Below, in pieces: positions 35,422 to 43,839 of a stretch of 64,000 nucleotides of DNA (the stretch's first letter is position 1; each line of letters begins with the position of its first letter). The position numbers and the translations under genes are program-made. Below the pieces are notes generated by a model, which was not told the origin of the DNA, searched no databases, and saw nothing but the letters and a program-made list of their open reading frames with translations. Source of the stretch: Yersinia bercovieri ATCC 43970 (GTDB taxonomy: Bacteria > Pseudomonadota > Gammaproteobacteria > Enterobacterales > Enterobacteriaceae); NCBI RefSeq assembly GCF_013282745.1, contig NZ_CP054044.1:3720001-3784000 (forward strand). Reading direction: 5' to 3'.

Positions 35422-35694
35422 CTATGAGTGACGTTGATTACGATTGCAACGTTTATCAAAGTGCTTAACCCACCAATAGCGGTCTGCAACTTCTTCACGG
35501 CCACCGATACGGGCGCCCACCAACCATAACAGTGCACCCACAAAAATACTCATTACAGCACCATGGGCAAAGAATTGCGGTAAGCCAAGTTGGGTGACTT
35601 CAGTCAGGATTGAGTAACCTACCCCAACCACCATAGTCACCAAACCCAATCCCATCAGCACATTACCTAGCCTTGCAGCGCTTTTACGTTTCAT
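35422..35694 (-). CDS. ychH: Stress-induced membrane protein YchH
   Basis: A 90-residue inner membrane protein with two hydrophobic helices (about 10-32 and 44-64). It matches YchH: MKRKSAARLGNVLMGLGLVTMVVGVGYS and DRYWWVKHFDKRC near the C-terminus. In E. coli it is CRP-controlled and linked to stress and biofilm, with no biochemical role known. It lies between prs and pth; dauA, its E. coli neighbour, is elsewhere in this window. Confidence 0.92.
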   Translation of the reverse strand: MKRKSAARLGNVLMGLGLVTMVVGVGYSILTEVTQLGLPQFFAHGAVMSIFVGALLWLVGARIGGREEVADRYWWVKHFDKRCNRNQRHS

Positions 35695-36120
35695 ATGCCA
35701 CCTCCACTCTGGGTTGCCAATAAATAATCACTCAGCCGAGCCTTGAAACTGCTTGCTTAATGCGATTATTCATCTCCACTTAATAACTCAGTATAGTCAG
35801 GCTAGCGAGGAAGGTATTGCGCTTGCGATCACAACTGGCAAATATAATCCAACAAATCTTTACACTTTCCAAACATTTAGCATTGAAATTGAATTATACC
35901 AAAAGGTGATTATTAACATTACTAATAATTATTATCAGTTCACTCAATTAATTTAGCTACGTCGACATCTGCACATTCGCAAATATAGCCAAAAATTTGG
36001 CGTTACCGTTAAATAATCGCCCCCTACCACTACCGGTAGCAAGGATATCAACTTTGTCATTACACGCCATGACAGGTAAACTGTGACACTTAAATTCCTT
36101 GAGTAATAGCGAATGACGAC
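35695..36120. other. 426-bp AT-rich gap between ychH and pth
   Basis: Divergent promoter region. The part at about 35855-35950 is very AT-rich. A short open frame (35753-35956) has a low-complexity translation and no family features. I see no clear hairpin, RNA gene or repeat. Confidence 0.5.
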
Positions 36121-36711
36121 GTGAGCAGTATTAAATTAATCGTTGGGCTGGCAAACCCTGGCGCTGAATATGCCCAAACCCGCCACAACGCCGGTGCCTG
36201 GTATGTGGATTTATTGGCTGAACGCCATAATCAATCACTGAAAGAAGAAGCTAAATTCTTCGGTTATACCGCACGGTTAAACCTGGCAGGTCAGGATGTT
36301 CGCTTGCTGGTACCCTCTACATTTATGAATCTCAGTGGCAAAGCCGTGGTGGCGATGGCGGGATTTTATCGTATCCAGCCTGAAGAGATCTTAGTCGCCC
36401 ACGATGAGCTGGATATCCCACCGGGCGCGGCAAAATTGAAATTGGGCGGCGGCAACGGCGGTCATAACGGCCTGAAAGATATTCAGAGCAAACTGGGCAA
36501 CAACCCTAATTTCTATCGTTTACGCATTGGTATTGGCCATCCAGGGGATAAAAGCAAAGTTGTCGGTTTTGTGCTGGGTAAACCACCGGCGAGCGAACAG
36601 CTGTTAATTGACGAGGCCATTGACGAAGCTATCCGCTGTACTGAAGTACTGATGAAGGAGGATATCACTAAGGCGATGAATCGCCTGCACTCCTTCAAGG
36701 CTGGCGTATAA
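36121..36711 (+). CDS. pth: Peptidyl-tRNA hydrolase
   Basis: Releases tRNA from drop-off peptidyl-tRNAs. It has 196 residues (194 in E. coli). Active-site elements are visible: Asn in GLANPGAEY, the catalytic His in TRHNAGAWY, the Asn in FMNLSGKAV and the Asp of HDELDIPPG. The start is GTG, with only a weak upstream purine stretch, but it matches the family N-terminus ([11 protein letters not shown]). Confidence 0.96.
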   Translation: MSSIKLIVGLANPGAEYAQTRHNAGAWYVDLLAERHNQSLKEEAKFFGYTARLNLAGQDVRLLVPSTFMNLSGKAVVAMAGFYRIQPEEILVAHDELDIPPGAAKLKLGGGNGGHNGLKDIQSKLGNNPNFYRLRIGIGHPGDKSKVVGFVLGKPPASEQLLIDEAIDEAIRCTEVLMKEDITKAMNRLHSFKAGV

Positions 36712-36786
36712 AACCTTACCGACTCCTCAGCGGATGCCTATAAATAAGCCGGGGAGCGGCTCTTTCACATTACGCAGTTTATTGCC

Positions 36787-37245
36787 TCATTCACCCTTAT
36801 TGCACAGGGCATTAATTCCCTGCTGCCCCTCACTGGTTAATACGACACCTGAAATAATCACTCTCACTTGACCAAGAAAATTAGTGCTCTTACCATCATA
36901 TTCATCAGCAATATCGCTGAGTCTATCAGTACAAAAAAGCGTATCCCATGCCACCGCCTTTCTCTTATTTTCTGACAACTCGTGACTGCGCTCAAATTTG
37001 TCGGTTGTAGCGGTAAATTTCAGCTGAATGCTGTCAAAATCCTCATATAGTCTGTTCTTCTTGTAGCCCACATATCTGACGCTTTTGCCCGATTGGTTTT
37101 CTATTTCTACGCCATATTGATCAATCAATTGGGCAAAGCCAGGCCCGGCGGGTTCAATATCTGCCGTTAAAAACCGCATTCCTACAATGCCGACCATCCC
37201 CCCTAGCAAAATCACCACTAGCCACTTATAGATGCTCATTTCCAT
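36787..37245 (-). CDS. Hypothetical protein with one N-terminal membrane helix
   Basis: A 152-residue protein I do not recognise. A single helix (about 7-24) anchors it, or is a signal peptide without a clear cleavage site. The rest is polar with two Cys (one in LFCTDRL, one in NALCNKGE) that could form a disulfide outside the cytoplasm. The base composition is richer in A+T than pth and ychF on either side, suggesting acquisition or weaker selection. It is inserted between pth and ychF, which adjoin in E. coli. An ATG two codons downstream is an alternative start. Confidence 0.6.
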   Translation of the reverse strand: MEMSIYKWLVVILLGGMVGIVGMRFLTADIEPAGPGFAQLIDQYGVEIENQSGKSVRYVGYKKNRLYEDFDSIQLKFTATTDKFERSHELSENKRKAVAWDTLFCTDRLSDIADEYDGKSTNFLGQVRVIISGVVLTSEGQQGINALCNKGE

Positions 37246-37512
37246 TGGGATAATCCAAACTCAATATGCAGATAGTAATCACTAGTTATCGGACATCCGT
37301 CAGAAAACTTCAGATGGCAGAAGCGTGATCTCGGACGCAGAGTTAGAAAAATCAATCACCTATCCGTCATCAAAGCGAAATCATCTCCCACCTTGAAACA
37401 GCATGATCGAGATAAATCATCATTATGTGTATAATGACGACATAAATTTTGATTACATCAACCTGTTAACCCTAACGAGTTGATTTTTAAGTTATTTAAG
37501 GTGATATAAAAC

Positions 37513-38604
37513 ATGGGATTCAAATGCGGTATTGTGGGCCTGCCTAACGTTGGTAAATCCACCCTGTTCAACGCGTTGACACAAGCGGGCATCGAAGCCG
37601 CTAACTTCCCGTTCTGCACCATTGAACCCAATACGGGTGTGGTGCCAATGCCGGACCCGCGTCTGGACCAACTGGCTGAGATTGTTAAACCACAACGTAT
37701 CTTGCCAACGACCATGGAATTTGTTGATATCGCGGGCCTGGTTAAAGGGGCATCCAAAGGCGAAGGTCTGGGTAACCAATTCCTGACCAATATCCGTGAG
37801 ACCGAAGCGATTGGTCACGTGGTGCGCTGTTTTGAGAATGACAATATTATCCACGTAGCAGGGAAAGTTGATCCGGCTGATGATATTGATACCATCAATA
37901 CTGAGCTGGCACTTTCTGATCTGGAAGCTTGCGAACGCGCCATGCATCGGGTTCAGAAGAGAGCTAAAGGCGGCGATAAAGACGCTAAAGCTGAACTGGA
38001 AGCGCTGGAAAAATGTCTGCCACATTTAGAGAATGCGGGCATGTTGCGGGCATTAAATCTGACTGATGAAGATAAAGCGGCGATCCGTTATTTGAGCTTC
38101 CTGACACTGAAACCAACCATGTACATTGCCAACGTCAATGAAGATGGCTTCGAAAATAACCCGTATCTGGATCAGGTCCGTGCTATTGCCGCAGCAGAAG
38201 GTTCTGTCGTGGTTGCTGTTTGCGCCGCTGTTGAATCTGATATTGCTGAACTGGAAGACGCAGACCGCGCAGAGTTTATGGCTGAGTTGGGTATTGAAGA
38301 GCCAGGTCTGAACCGTGTTATTCGTGCCGGTTATGAATTACTGAATCTGCAAACCTACTTCACTGCCGGTGTCAAAGAGGTCCGTGCCTGGACTATCCCT
38401 GTAGGTGCAACCGCGCCACAAGCTGCCGGTAAAATTCATACCGACTTCGAAAAAGGCTTTATCCGCGCTCAAACTATCGCCTTTGATGATTTCATCACCT
38501 ACAGAGGTGAACAAGGCGCGAAAGAGGCGGGGAAAATGCGTTCAGAAGGTAAGGATTACATCGTAAAAGATGGCGACGTGATGAACTTCTTATTTAACGT
38601 CTAA
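37513..38604 (+). CDS. ychF: Redox-regulated ATPase YchF
   Basis: Obg-related P-loop protein that prefers ATP. It has 363 residues, the E. coli length. G1 is GLPNVGKST, the switch region is [20 protein letters not shown], and a C-terminal TGS domain occupies about 278-360. It is a negative regulator of the oxidative stress response in E. coli. The 37246-37512 gap upstream shows AT-rich promoter-like DNA and no gene. Confidence 0.97.
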   Translation: MGFKCGIVGLPNVGKSTLFNALTQAGIEAANFPFCTIEPNTGVVPMPDPRLDQLAEIVKPQRILPTTMEFVDIAGLVKGASKGEGLGNQFLTNIRETEAIGHVVRCFENDNIIHVAGKVDPADDIDTINTELALSDLEACERAMHRVQKRAKGGDKDAKAELEALEKCLPHLENAGMLRALNLTDEDKAAIRYLSFLTLKPTMYIANVNEDGFENNPYLDQVRAIAAAEGSVVVAVCAAVESDIAELEDADRAEFMAELGIEEPGLNRVIRAGYELLNLQTYFTAGVKEVRAWTIPVGATAPQAAGKIHTDFEKGFIRAQTIAFDDFITYRGEQGAKEAGKMRSEGKDYIVKDGDVMNFLFNV

Positions 38605-38662
38605 ATAGTTTTTGCTGTCTCATGAGGTTTTATTGAATCTCACGTAGAGTGACCAAATCCAT

Positions 38663-38689
38663 AAAATCCACGCAATTGCGTGGATTTTT
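38663..38689. terminator. Terminator after ychF
   Basis: Fully self-complementary AAAATCCACGCAA/TTGCGTGGATTTT hairpin followed by T, 59 bp after ychF. Confidence 0.85.
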
Positions 38690-38791
38690 CATCGGGTCTC
38701 AGAATATCTCGTGGCAGCGCAGTTTTAAATGGTGAGGAGCGCAGCAGTCGGCTTGCTGGAGTGACTATTCAGCTTCAATAATGCTCATCAC

Positions 38792-39124
38792 TTATAAGCG
38801 CCTCAGTGCAAGATTTAATACCGTGGTTTTTAACTTCTTTACTGTGAATATCATTAGCCACAATAAAAACCGCGTCAGGTAAGCAAATAGCACTGTCATC
38901 GCCAGGAAGTCCAGATAGAACCGTGTTTTCGATTGTTCAAAATCAAAAAATGCAAAATCTACCTGCATGAGTAAATAAGGCAGCATGCCCCGCTCAATAA
39001 ACGCATAAAAACCATAGGCTGCAATGCTGAGGGAGATAGCGGGCATGAACCATGTTGCCCAAAAAGAGTGCGGCGAGATATGCCAGATTCTGCTAAAAAA
39101 GTTGGCGAGCATTTTCCAGTGCAT
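38792..39124 (-). CDS. Hypothetical small membrane protein
   Basis: A 110-residue protein of unknown family. Two long hydrophobic segments (about 18-44 and 74-95) predict two membrane helices, with a basic C-terminus (KKLKTTVLNLALRRL). The residues are rich in Phe and Trp. It has no recognisable motif. It sits between ychF and the 39-47 kb accessory region, on the minus strand, and could mark the edge of that region. The coding call rests on the membrane pattern and open length only. Confidence 0.5.
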   Translation of the reverse strand: MHWKMLANFFSRIWHISPHSFWATWFMPAISLSIAAYGFYAFIERGMLPYLLMQVDFAFFDFEQSKTRFYLDFLAMTVLFAYLTRFLLWLMIFTVKKLKTTVLNLALRRL

Positions 39125-39194
39125 ACCTAAATGGACCGCAATGATAACCTACCCCCAGTGAACACTGGTCATATGACAGGTGTGAAACTATATT

Positions 39195-39230
39195 TCTCTA
39201 ATGCCACAATGATAGTTGTGGCATTAGAGA
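39195..39230. repeat. Perfect 15-bp inverted repeat, 6-base loop
   Basis: Arms TCTCTAATGCCACAA and TTGTGGCATTAGAGA with loop TGATAG, all 15 pairs matched. It lies 67 bp beyond the stop of the secreted hydrolase. No T-run follows on either strand, so it is not a standard intrinsic terminator. Confidence 0.85.
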
Positions 39231-39296
39231 GTATCATCGGAAATGTCGATATATTAATAGTGTTGGCACAACATAACTTATTGACTCTATTTCGGC

Positions 39297-40355
39297 TTAC
39301 GACAGATTTTTGCCGAAGAACTGATCTAATTTACCCATAGCCTGATTCACATATTCCGGTTTCCAATAGGTCTCAATATGAGTTGCACCTTCAATCAGGA
39401 ATAACTCTTTATCTTTCGCATTGGTCACGCCTTTGAAGGCCTTTTCAGTCATATAAAGGGAGTCGGCTTTGCTACCCGCCATCATCAGCAGCGGCTTATT
39501 AATCAAATCCATATTACTTGCCGCATCGAATCTCATTAAGTCGAGCAGACTGCTGGCGGTGTATCTGAAGGTTGAGTTAGGGTGAGCGTGCGTTTTGCCA
39601 TAGTACTCAAAACCTTGGCGATACAGGTCAAATGGCAGTTTAGCTATCTGCTCATCGGTCAGTTTGGCATCCCCTATATAGGTCACTTCACCACCCGCCG
39701 CTTCCTGTGCGCGAGCATCGGAAGCTTGTTTTAAGCGCTCTTGTATTGTCGAGAGCTGTGAATCCTGAAAGCCGTTACGTCTGACTAAACCTGAATCAAA
39801 CATGCTCAATGTAGCAATAGCACTGAAACGCTTATCAGTTTGCGCCGCTTTTAATGAATAGCCGCCACCGCCACAGATACCCAACAAACCTAAACGCTCA
39901 GAGTCCACCCCGGGATATTGGGTGATGAAGTCTGCCATACCGTGAATATCTTCAATACGATAGGCCGGTTTATCCACATTGCGCGGCTGACCAGCACTGG
40001 CCCCCTGATAGGCCGCATCCGCAGCAATGGTGATATAGCCCTGTTCTGCCAGACGTTGGGCATATAGGCCGGCAACTTGCTCTTTCACGCCGCCATTAGG
40101 GTGAGCCACCACCACCGCCGGGTATTTTTTTGCCGGGTCATAATTCGCTGGGGTATAAACGTTGGCCGAAATATCCAGACCATTCAATTTATAAGTTACC
40201 GGATGGATATTAACTTTGCCTTTCACGTTTTCAGTAATTGCACCGTCATAGGTTAATGTAAACGGATTTAATTTATAGTCTGCGGCCATAACCACTCCTG
40301 ATGATAGGTTAATAACTGCCGTGAGTAATAGTAAGTTGAATAATCTCATCTTCAT
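39297..40355 (-). CDS. Secreted dienelactone-hydrolase-like alpha/beta hydrolase
   Basis: A 352-residue alpha/beta hydrolase with a Sec signal peptide (cleavage likely after VVMA, residue 24). The nucleophile elbow is GICGGGG with Cys161, the Cys variant seen in dienelactone hydrolases and YcjY-type proteins instead of Ser. The late His is in EGATHIETYW. The first ATG has AGGAGGT eight bases upstream. It is divergent from the two-component system, and a pair of regulator-type half-sites (40478-40496) faces it. I infer periplasmic hydrolysis of an ester or lactone as part of the adjacent regulon. The substrate is unknown. Confidence 0.82.
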   Translation of the reverse strand: MKMRLFNLLLLTAVINLSSGVVMAADYKLNPFTLTYDGAITENVKGKVNIHPVTYKLNGLDISANVYTPANYDPAKKYPAVVVAHPNGGVKEQVAGLYAQRLAEQGYITIAADAAYQGASAGQPRNVDKPAYRIEDIHGMADFITQYPGVDSERLGLLGICGGGGYSLKAAQTDKRFSAIATLSMFDSGLVRRNGFQDSQLSTIQERLKQASDARAQEAAGGEVTYIGDAKLTDEQIAKLPFDLYRQGFEYYGKTHAHPNSTFRYTASSLLDLMRFDAASNMDLINKPLLMMAGSKADSLYMTEKAFKGVTNAKDKELFLIEGATHIETYWKPEYVNQAMGKLDQFFGKNLS

Positions 40356-40477
40356 TTGCGAGCACCTCCTAATAGGATAATAAAAACGACTCTGCCGTCC
40401 TCTTCACTTTTATTTAAAATTTTGTCACTTATATTTAAATAGAGCGTAAAGGTTTATCGTAGTTTATAAGGAACTCC

Positions 40478-40515
40478 CTGACATCAGCATGACCGCCAGA
40501 TAACATTTCTGTCAG
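40478..40515. promoter_or_regulatory. Half-site cluster facing the divergent hydrolase
   Basis: Read on the minus strand: GGTCAT-N5-TGTCAG ending at 40478, the same 11-bp pitch as the direct repeats at 40543-40559. A further CTGACA half-site lies at 40515-40510 (minus). GATAAA (40458-40453, minus) is a possible -10 box for the hydrolase. Confidence 0.5.
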
Positions 40516-40529
40516 TCGACCCCATAACT

Positions 40530-40559
40530 TTCCTGACAAAAATGTCAGGAAGATGTCAG
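40530..40559 (+). promoter_or_regulatory. Composite operator of the two-component promoter
   Basis: Perfect 9-bp dyad TTCCTGACA-AAAA-TGTCAGGAA (40530-40551), followed by a direct copy of the right half, TGTCAG, at 40554-40559, 11 bp from the first. Direct repeats on an 11-bp pitch suit OmpR-family regulators. The last half-site is placed over the -35 region of a promoter with TATAAT at 40582-40587. The same layout recurs at 42766-42792. Confidence 0.75.
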
Positions 40560-40638
40560 CTTAGTGTTGGTCATGAACCGCTATAATGAGCTAAATCATC
40601 ATATTTTTCTTATCCTAATGGATAAAGGGCAAACAGAC

Positions 40639-41319
40639 ATGCGGCTACTCTTGGTCGAAGATGAAGAGAAGACATCTTCCTATATCAATCGCGCACTCAG
40701 CGAACTGGGTTTTACTGTCGATGTGGCAGCCAACGGCACGGATGGGTTATATCTGGCCCTTGAGTATGATTACGATACGATTGTGCTGGATGTTATGTTG
40801 CCCGGCATGGATGGGTACAGTGTTCTTCAAGGTCTGCGGGCCAGCAAGCAAACCCCGGTGTTGATGTTATCTGCGCGCGGTTCGGTGGATGAGCGCGTCA
40901 AGGGGCTGCGTCATGGGGCGGATGATTATCTGCCGAAACCTTTTTCGCTGATTGAGTTGGTAGCCCGCATCCAGGCGTTGTTGCGGCGGCGGCCCAGCGA
41001 CGGTGCCGATGTCACACAGCTGCATATTGACGATCTGCATCTCGATCTACTGGCGAGACGGGTCACCCGAGGTGGAGCGCGCCTTGAACTCACGGCAAAA
41101 GAGTTTGCCCTGCTAAGCCTGCTCGCCAGACATCAGGGAGAGATTCTGTCAAAAATGATGATTGCAGAGCAGGTCTGGGACATGAACTTTGACAGCGATG
41201 CTAACGTCGTCGAAGTGGCGATAAAACGCCTGCGGGCCAAAATGGATGCGCCCTACCCGGTCAAACTGCTGCATACCGTACGAGGCATGGGCTATGTCCT
41301 TGAAACCCGGCCCGAGTAA
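40639..41319 (+). CDS. OmpR-family response regulator (heavy-metal type)
   Basis: A 226-residue regulator. The receiver domain (1-118) has the acidic pocket EDEE, phospho-acceptor Asp51 in [11 protein letters not shown], Ser78 and Lys100 in DYLPKPF. A winged-helix Trans_reg_C domain occupies about 128-222. The closest recognisable relatives are CusR/PcoR/IrlR-type regulators. The start at 40639 ([10 protein letters not shown]) is preferred to an ATG at 40564 because that one lies upstream of the TATAAT at 40582. It is followed by its kinase 14 bp away. The composite operator upstream implies autoregulation. Confidence 0.9.
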   Translation: MRLLLVEDEEKTSSYINRALSELGFTVDVAANGTDGLYLALEYDYDTIVLDVMLPGMDGYSVLQGLRASKQTPVLMLSARGSVDERVKGLRHGADDYLPKPFSLIELVARIQALLRRRPSDGADVTQLHIDDLHLDLLARRVTRGGARLELTAKEFALLSLLARHQGEILSKMMIAEQVWDMNFDSDANVVEVAIKRLRAKMDAPYPVKLLHTVRGMGYVLETRPE

Positions 41320-41333
41320 CCGGCCCAATAGAG

Positions 41334-42797
41334 ATGATGGCGATGATTAAAGGTTCCATTTCAGGCCGACTGGCGCTGATGTTTGCCCTTGCCGCGGTGC
41401 TGATCATTTCAGTGGTCGGCATTGTGCTAAGAAGCTCCCTACATGAATCACTGCAAAAGCAGATGCATAACGAATTGCGCTTTCGGGAGTCGCTGATGGC
41501 ACCATGGATAGTGTCGCGCACCACCCTGGATGGCTGGCAGACGCTGGCGAACAAATTTACCGATTTAGCCACCACTGAGGGCGGCCGTGTACAATATTGG
41601 CTGCTCAGTGATAACCCGCAACTTCAGATAGGTGGCCCGCCGCCAAGTGGTGTCAACTGGGCCTCACTGCGCAGTGGATTCAGCAAAGTTCCTGGTGCAA
41701 CCGAAGATTCATGCTCGCTATTTTTGCTAATGTCGGAGATTCCGGCCGCCGGTGAGCGCCCCGCACTGCGCTATGTCGTTGCTATCGATTCCACCCCCTA
41801 TATGGGCACCCTGAATGAATTTACCCGCACGCTGATTATTATTATCGCGATTGGCGTCTCGCTGGTAGCGCTGCTGGGCTTTGTCATTGCCCGAATCGGC
41901 ATGCGCCCGGTCAACAAACTCAGTAGTCAGGCCCATCACCTCGCCCCGGGCAATCATGGGCAACGTCTGGATACCGCGACGCTACCTGATGAGTTGCAAA
42001 AGCTGGCCGTCGCCTTCAATGGCGTACTGGCGCGGCAGGAGATCGCCTGGCGGCAACTTGAGAGCTTTAATGCCGATGTGGCACATGAGCTGAGAACCCC
42101 GCTGACCAATCTGATGGGCCAGACCCAGTTGGCTCTATCACGTCCACGTGACACTCAGGAGCTGGAGGATTTACTGGCCTCTAATCTGGAGGAGCTTGAG
42201 CGCATGACCTCTATCGTCAACGACATGCTGTTTCTTTCTCATGCTCAGGCTGGCGAACATGCCACCCAATTAACTGCCGTCTCTCTGCGGGAAGAGGCCT
42301 ACAAAACCACAGAGTACGTCGAGCCATCATTTGCAGAAAAAAACCTCTCTATTCAGGTCGTCGGGGATATCACCGCACGGATTGATCGCCGACTATTCCA
42401 CCGCTCGCTGGCAAATCTGCTGGAGAACAGCGCCCGCCATGCCGCACCCAACACCACGGTCACCGTGAGGATCACCCAGCAAAACAATCTTGCGTCTATT
42501 GCCGTCGCCAATATCGGCGAGCCTATTGCGGCTGAACATCTAAAACGGTTATTTGAGCGTTTTTATCGCGTGGATACTGCCCGTAGCCACAGTGCCACCC
42601 ACCATGGACTCGGGCTTTCCATTGTCAGAGCGGTGGCAATAATGCATCGGGGAGAGGTGTTTGCCAGTAGTGAAAATGGGATTAATACCTTCGGTCTGAC
42701 TCTCGCCGTCGGCAGTGAGCCGGCGGAGATCACCACCTTTAATCAACCTGATTTTAACCGCCATTCTGACAGACATGTCAGTGAACCGTCAGCCTGA
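41334..42797 (+). CDS. Sensor histidine kinase (heavy-metal sensor family)
   Basis: A 487-residue membrane kinase. TM1 is about 12-32, TM2 about 165-187, and the periplasmic sensing domain lies between (about 33-164). HAMP follows (about 188-238). The phospho-His is His251 in DVAHELRTPLTNL. ATPase boxes are NLLENSARHA, ANIGEPIA and HHGLGLSIV. CusS-like in layout, but the periplasmic domain has no obvious His/Met/Cys metal-binding cluster, so a metal signal is not supported. The last residues (HSDRHVSEPSA) are encoded by DNA that also forms the operator of the next operon. An alternative start lies 3 codons in. Confidence 0.9.
   Translation: MMAMIKGSISGRLALMFALAAVLIISVVGIVLRSSLHESLQKQMHNELRFRESLMAPWIVSRTTLDGWQTLANKFTDLATTEGGRVQYWLLSDNPQLQIGGPPPSGVNWASLRSGFSKVPGATEDSCSLFLLMSEIPAAGERPALRYVVAIDSTPYMGTLNEFTRTLIIIIAIGVSLVALLGFVIARIGMRPVNKLSSQAHHLAPGNHGQRLDTATLPDELQKLAVAFNGVLARQEIAWRQLESFNADVAHELRTPLTNLMGQTQLALSRPRDTQELEDLLASNLEELERMTSIVNDMLFLSHAQAGEHATQLTAVSLREEAYKTTEYVEPSFAEKNLSIQVVGDITARIDRRLFHRSLANLLENSARHAAPNTTVTVRITQQNNLASIAVANIGEPIAAEHLKRLFERFYRVDTARSHSATHHGLGLSIVRAVAIMHRGEVFASSENGINTFGLTLAVGSEPAEITTFNQPDFNRHSDRHVSEPSA
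42766..42792 (+). promoter_or_regulatory. Composite operator upstream of the secreted-enzyme operon
   Basis: CTGACA-N4-TGTCAG-N5-CGTCAG, the same spacing as the site at 40533-40559 upstream of the regulator gene. It overlaps the end of the kinase gene and lies 89 bp before the next gene. TATATA at 42838-42843 is a possible -10 box. Confidence 0.7.
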
Positions 42798-42880
42798 TGA
42801 CATCAATCATCCCGTAAACTCAATTTATCGTTACTGATATATACCGCCCTTTTTTATAGGGCCGATAACCGAGGGAGAAG

Positions 42881-43312
42881 ATGATGAAAAAATTTATTCA
42901 GCAGTGTGCTTTTTGTAGCTCCATAGCATTTTCAGGATCAATAGTATTTGCACTCCCTGCCTATGCCGCGCAGGATGCCGAGAAAAACCAGCCAGCGCAA
43001 CCGTCACGAGCGCAGCAATTAATGGGCGATATTGCCCCTAAGATGGCGCAACTCACTGACGATGTGCTGTATGCCGATATCTGGGAGCGACCGCAGCTCT
43101 CAAAACGTGATCGAAGTCTGGTGACCGTCAGCGCCCTGGTGGCGATGGATCGCCCTGACCAGTTGCGTTCTCATCTGCGTCTGGCGCGCCAAAACGGCGT
43201 CACTGAAGAGGAGTTGGTCGAAACCATCACTCACCTTGCCTTCTATTCAGGCTGGCCAACAGCAGTCACGGCGATATCCATTGCCAAAGAGGTGTTTAAA
43301 GAGGGGAAATAG
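42881..43312 (+). CDS. Periplasmic carboxymuconolactone decarboxylase-like protein
   Basis: A 143-residue protein. A signal peptide of about 31 residues (cleavage likely after AYA) is followed by a CMD/AhpD-fold domain (about 55-140) with SLVTVSALVAM, LRSHLRLARQNGVTEEELVETITHLAFYSGWPTA. It lacks the AhpD CxxC pair, so it resembles PcaC-type rather than peroxidase-type members. A secreted CMD protein is unusual. GGGAG lies upstream of two tandem ATGs (42881 and 42884). It is probably the first gene of an operon with the cupin and hydrolase that follow. Confidence 0.82.
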   Translation: MMKKFIQQCAFCSSIAFSGSIVFALPAYAAQDAEKNQPAQPSRAQQLMGDIAPKMAQLTDDVLYADIWERPQLSKRDRSLVTVSALVAMDRPDQLRSHLRLARQNGVTEEELVETITHLAFYSGWPTAVTAISIAKEVFKEGK

Positions 43313-43364
43313 TTTTTACCTTCAATAGCTTAATTGGATCTCTCGCGTAAAGGATTGAATCGAT

Positions 43365-43835
43365 ATGAAAATTCTCCTCATCACACTGGCGGCACTTCTG
43401 CTGCCCGCCACCCAGGCCATCGCCGCTACGCAGGAGGCGGTGACCGTCACGCCTGCTGGCTCACAACCCACTACTATTGGTGCACCGGAGTACTTTACCG
43501 GCACGGCAAAAGTTGACTCGCGCTTTAAAGGCACTACACCTGCGCGAATCTCCGGGGGAACCGTCTCATTTGACGCCGGAGCACGGACAGCATGGCACAC
43601 CCATCCCCTTGGGCAGACACTGATTGTCTCTTCCGGTACTGGTTGGGTACAGCAGTGGCAGGGGGCGGCCCAGTCAATCAAAACCGGTGATGTGGTGTGG
43701 ATACCGCCGGGTGTCAAACACTGGCATGGCGCATCCGCAAAAGAGCCAATGACACATATTGCCGTTTCAGAATCACTCGATGGCAACACCGTGACCTGGA
43801 TGGAGAAAGTCACTGATACCCAGTACCCACAATGA
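43365..43835 (+). CDS. Periplasmic cupin resembling bacterial (R)-hydroxynitrile lyases
   Basis: A 156-residue single-domain cupin with a signal peptide (cleavage likely after QAIA, residue 20). Metal ligands appear as His78, His80, Gln84 and His119 in AWHTHPLGQTL and KHWHGAS. The Gln in place of Glu, and the overall run, resemble the manganese cupins described as (R)-hydroxynitrile lyases (GtHNL type). Related cupins occur next to or fused with CMD domains in other bacteria. Whether this one cleaves cyanohydrins or another carbonyl adduct is open. Confidence 0.8.
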   Translation: MKILLITLAALLLPATQAIAATQEAVTVTPAGSQPTTIGAPEYFTGTAKVDSRFKGTTPARISGGTVSFDAGARTAWHTHPLGQTLIVSSGTGWVQQWQGAAQSIKTGDVVWIPPGVKHWHGASAKEPMTHIAVSESLDGNTVTWMEKVTDTQYPQ

Positions 43836-43839
43836 GGAT

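Noticed and set aside
35753..35956. Open frame of 67 codons between ychH and pth
   Set aside because: The translation reflects AT-rich low-complexity DNA (many Ile, Asn and Tyr), with no ribosome site or family features.
40564..40638. Earlier start for the response regulator at 40564
   Set aside because: It lies upstream of the TATAAT at 40582-40587 and would add 25 residues before the conserved MRLLLVEDE.
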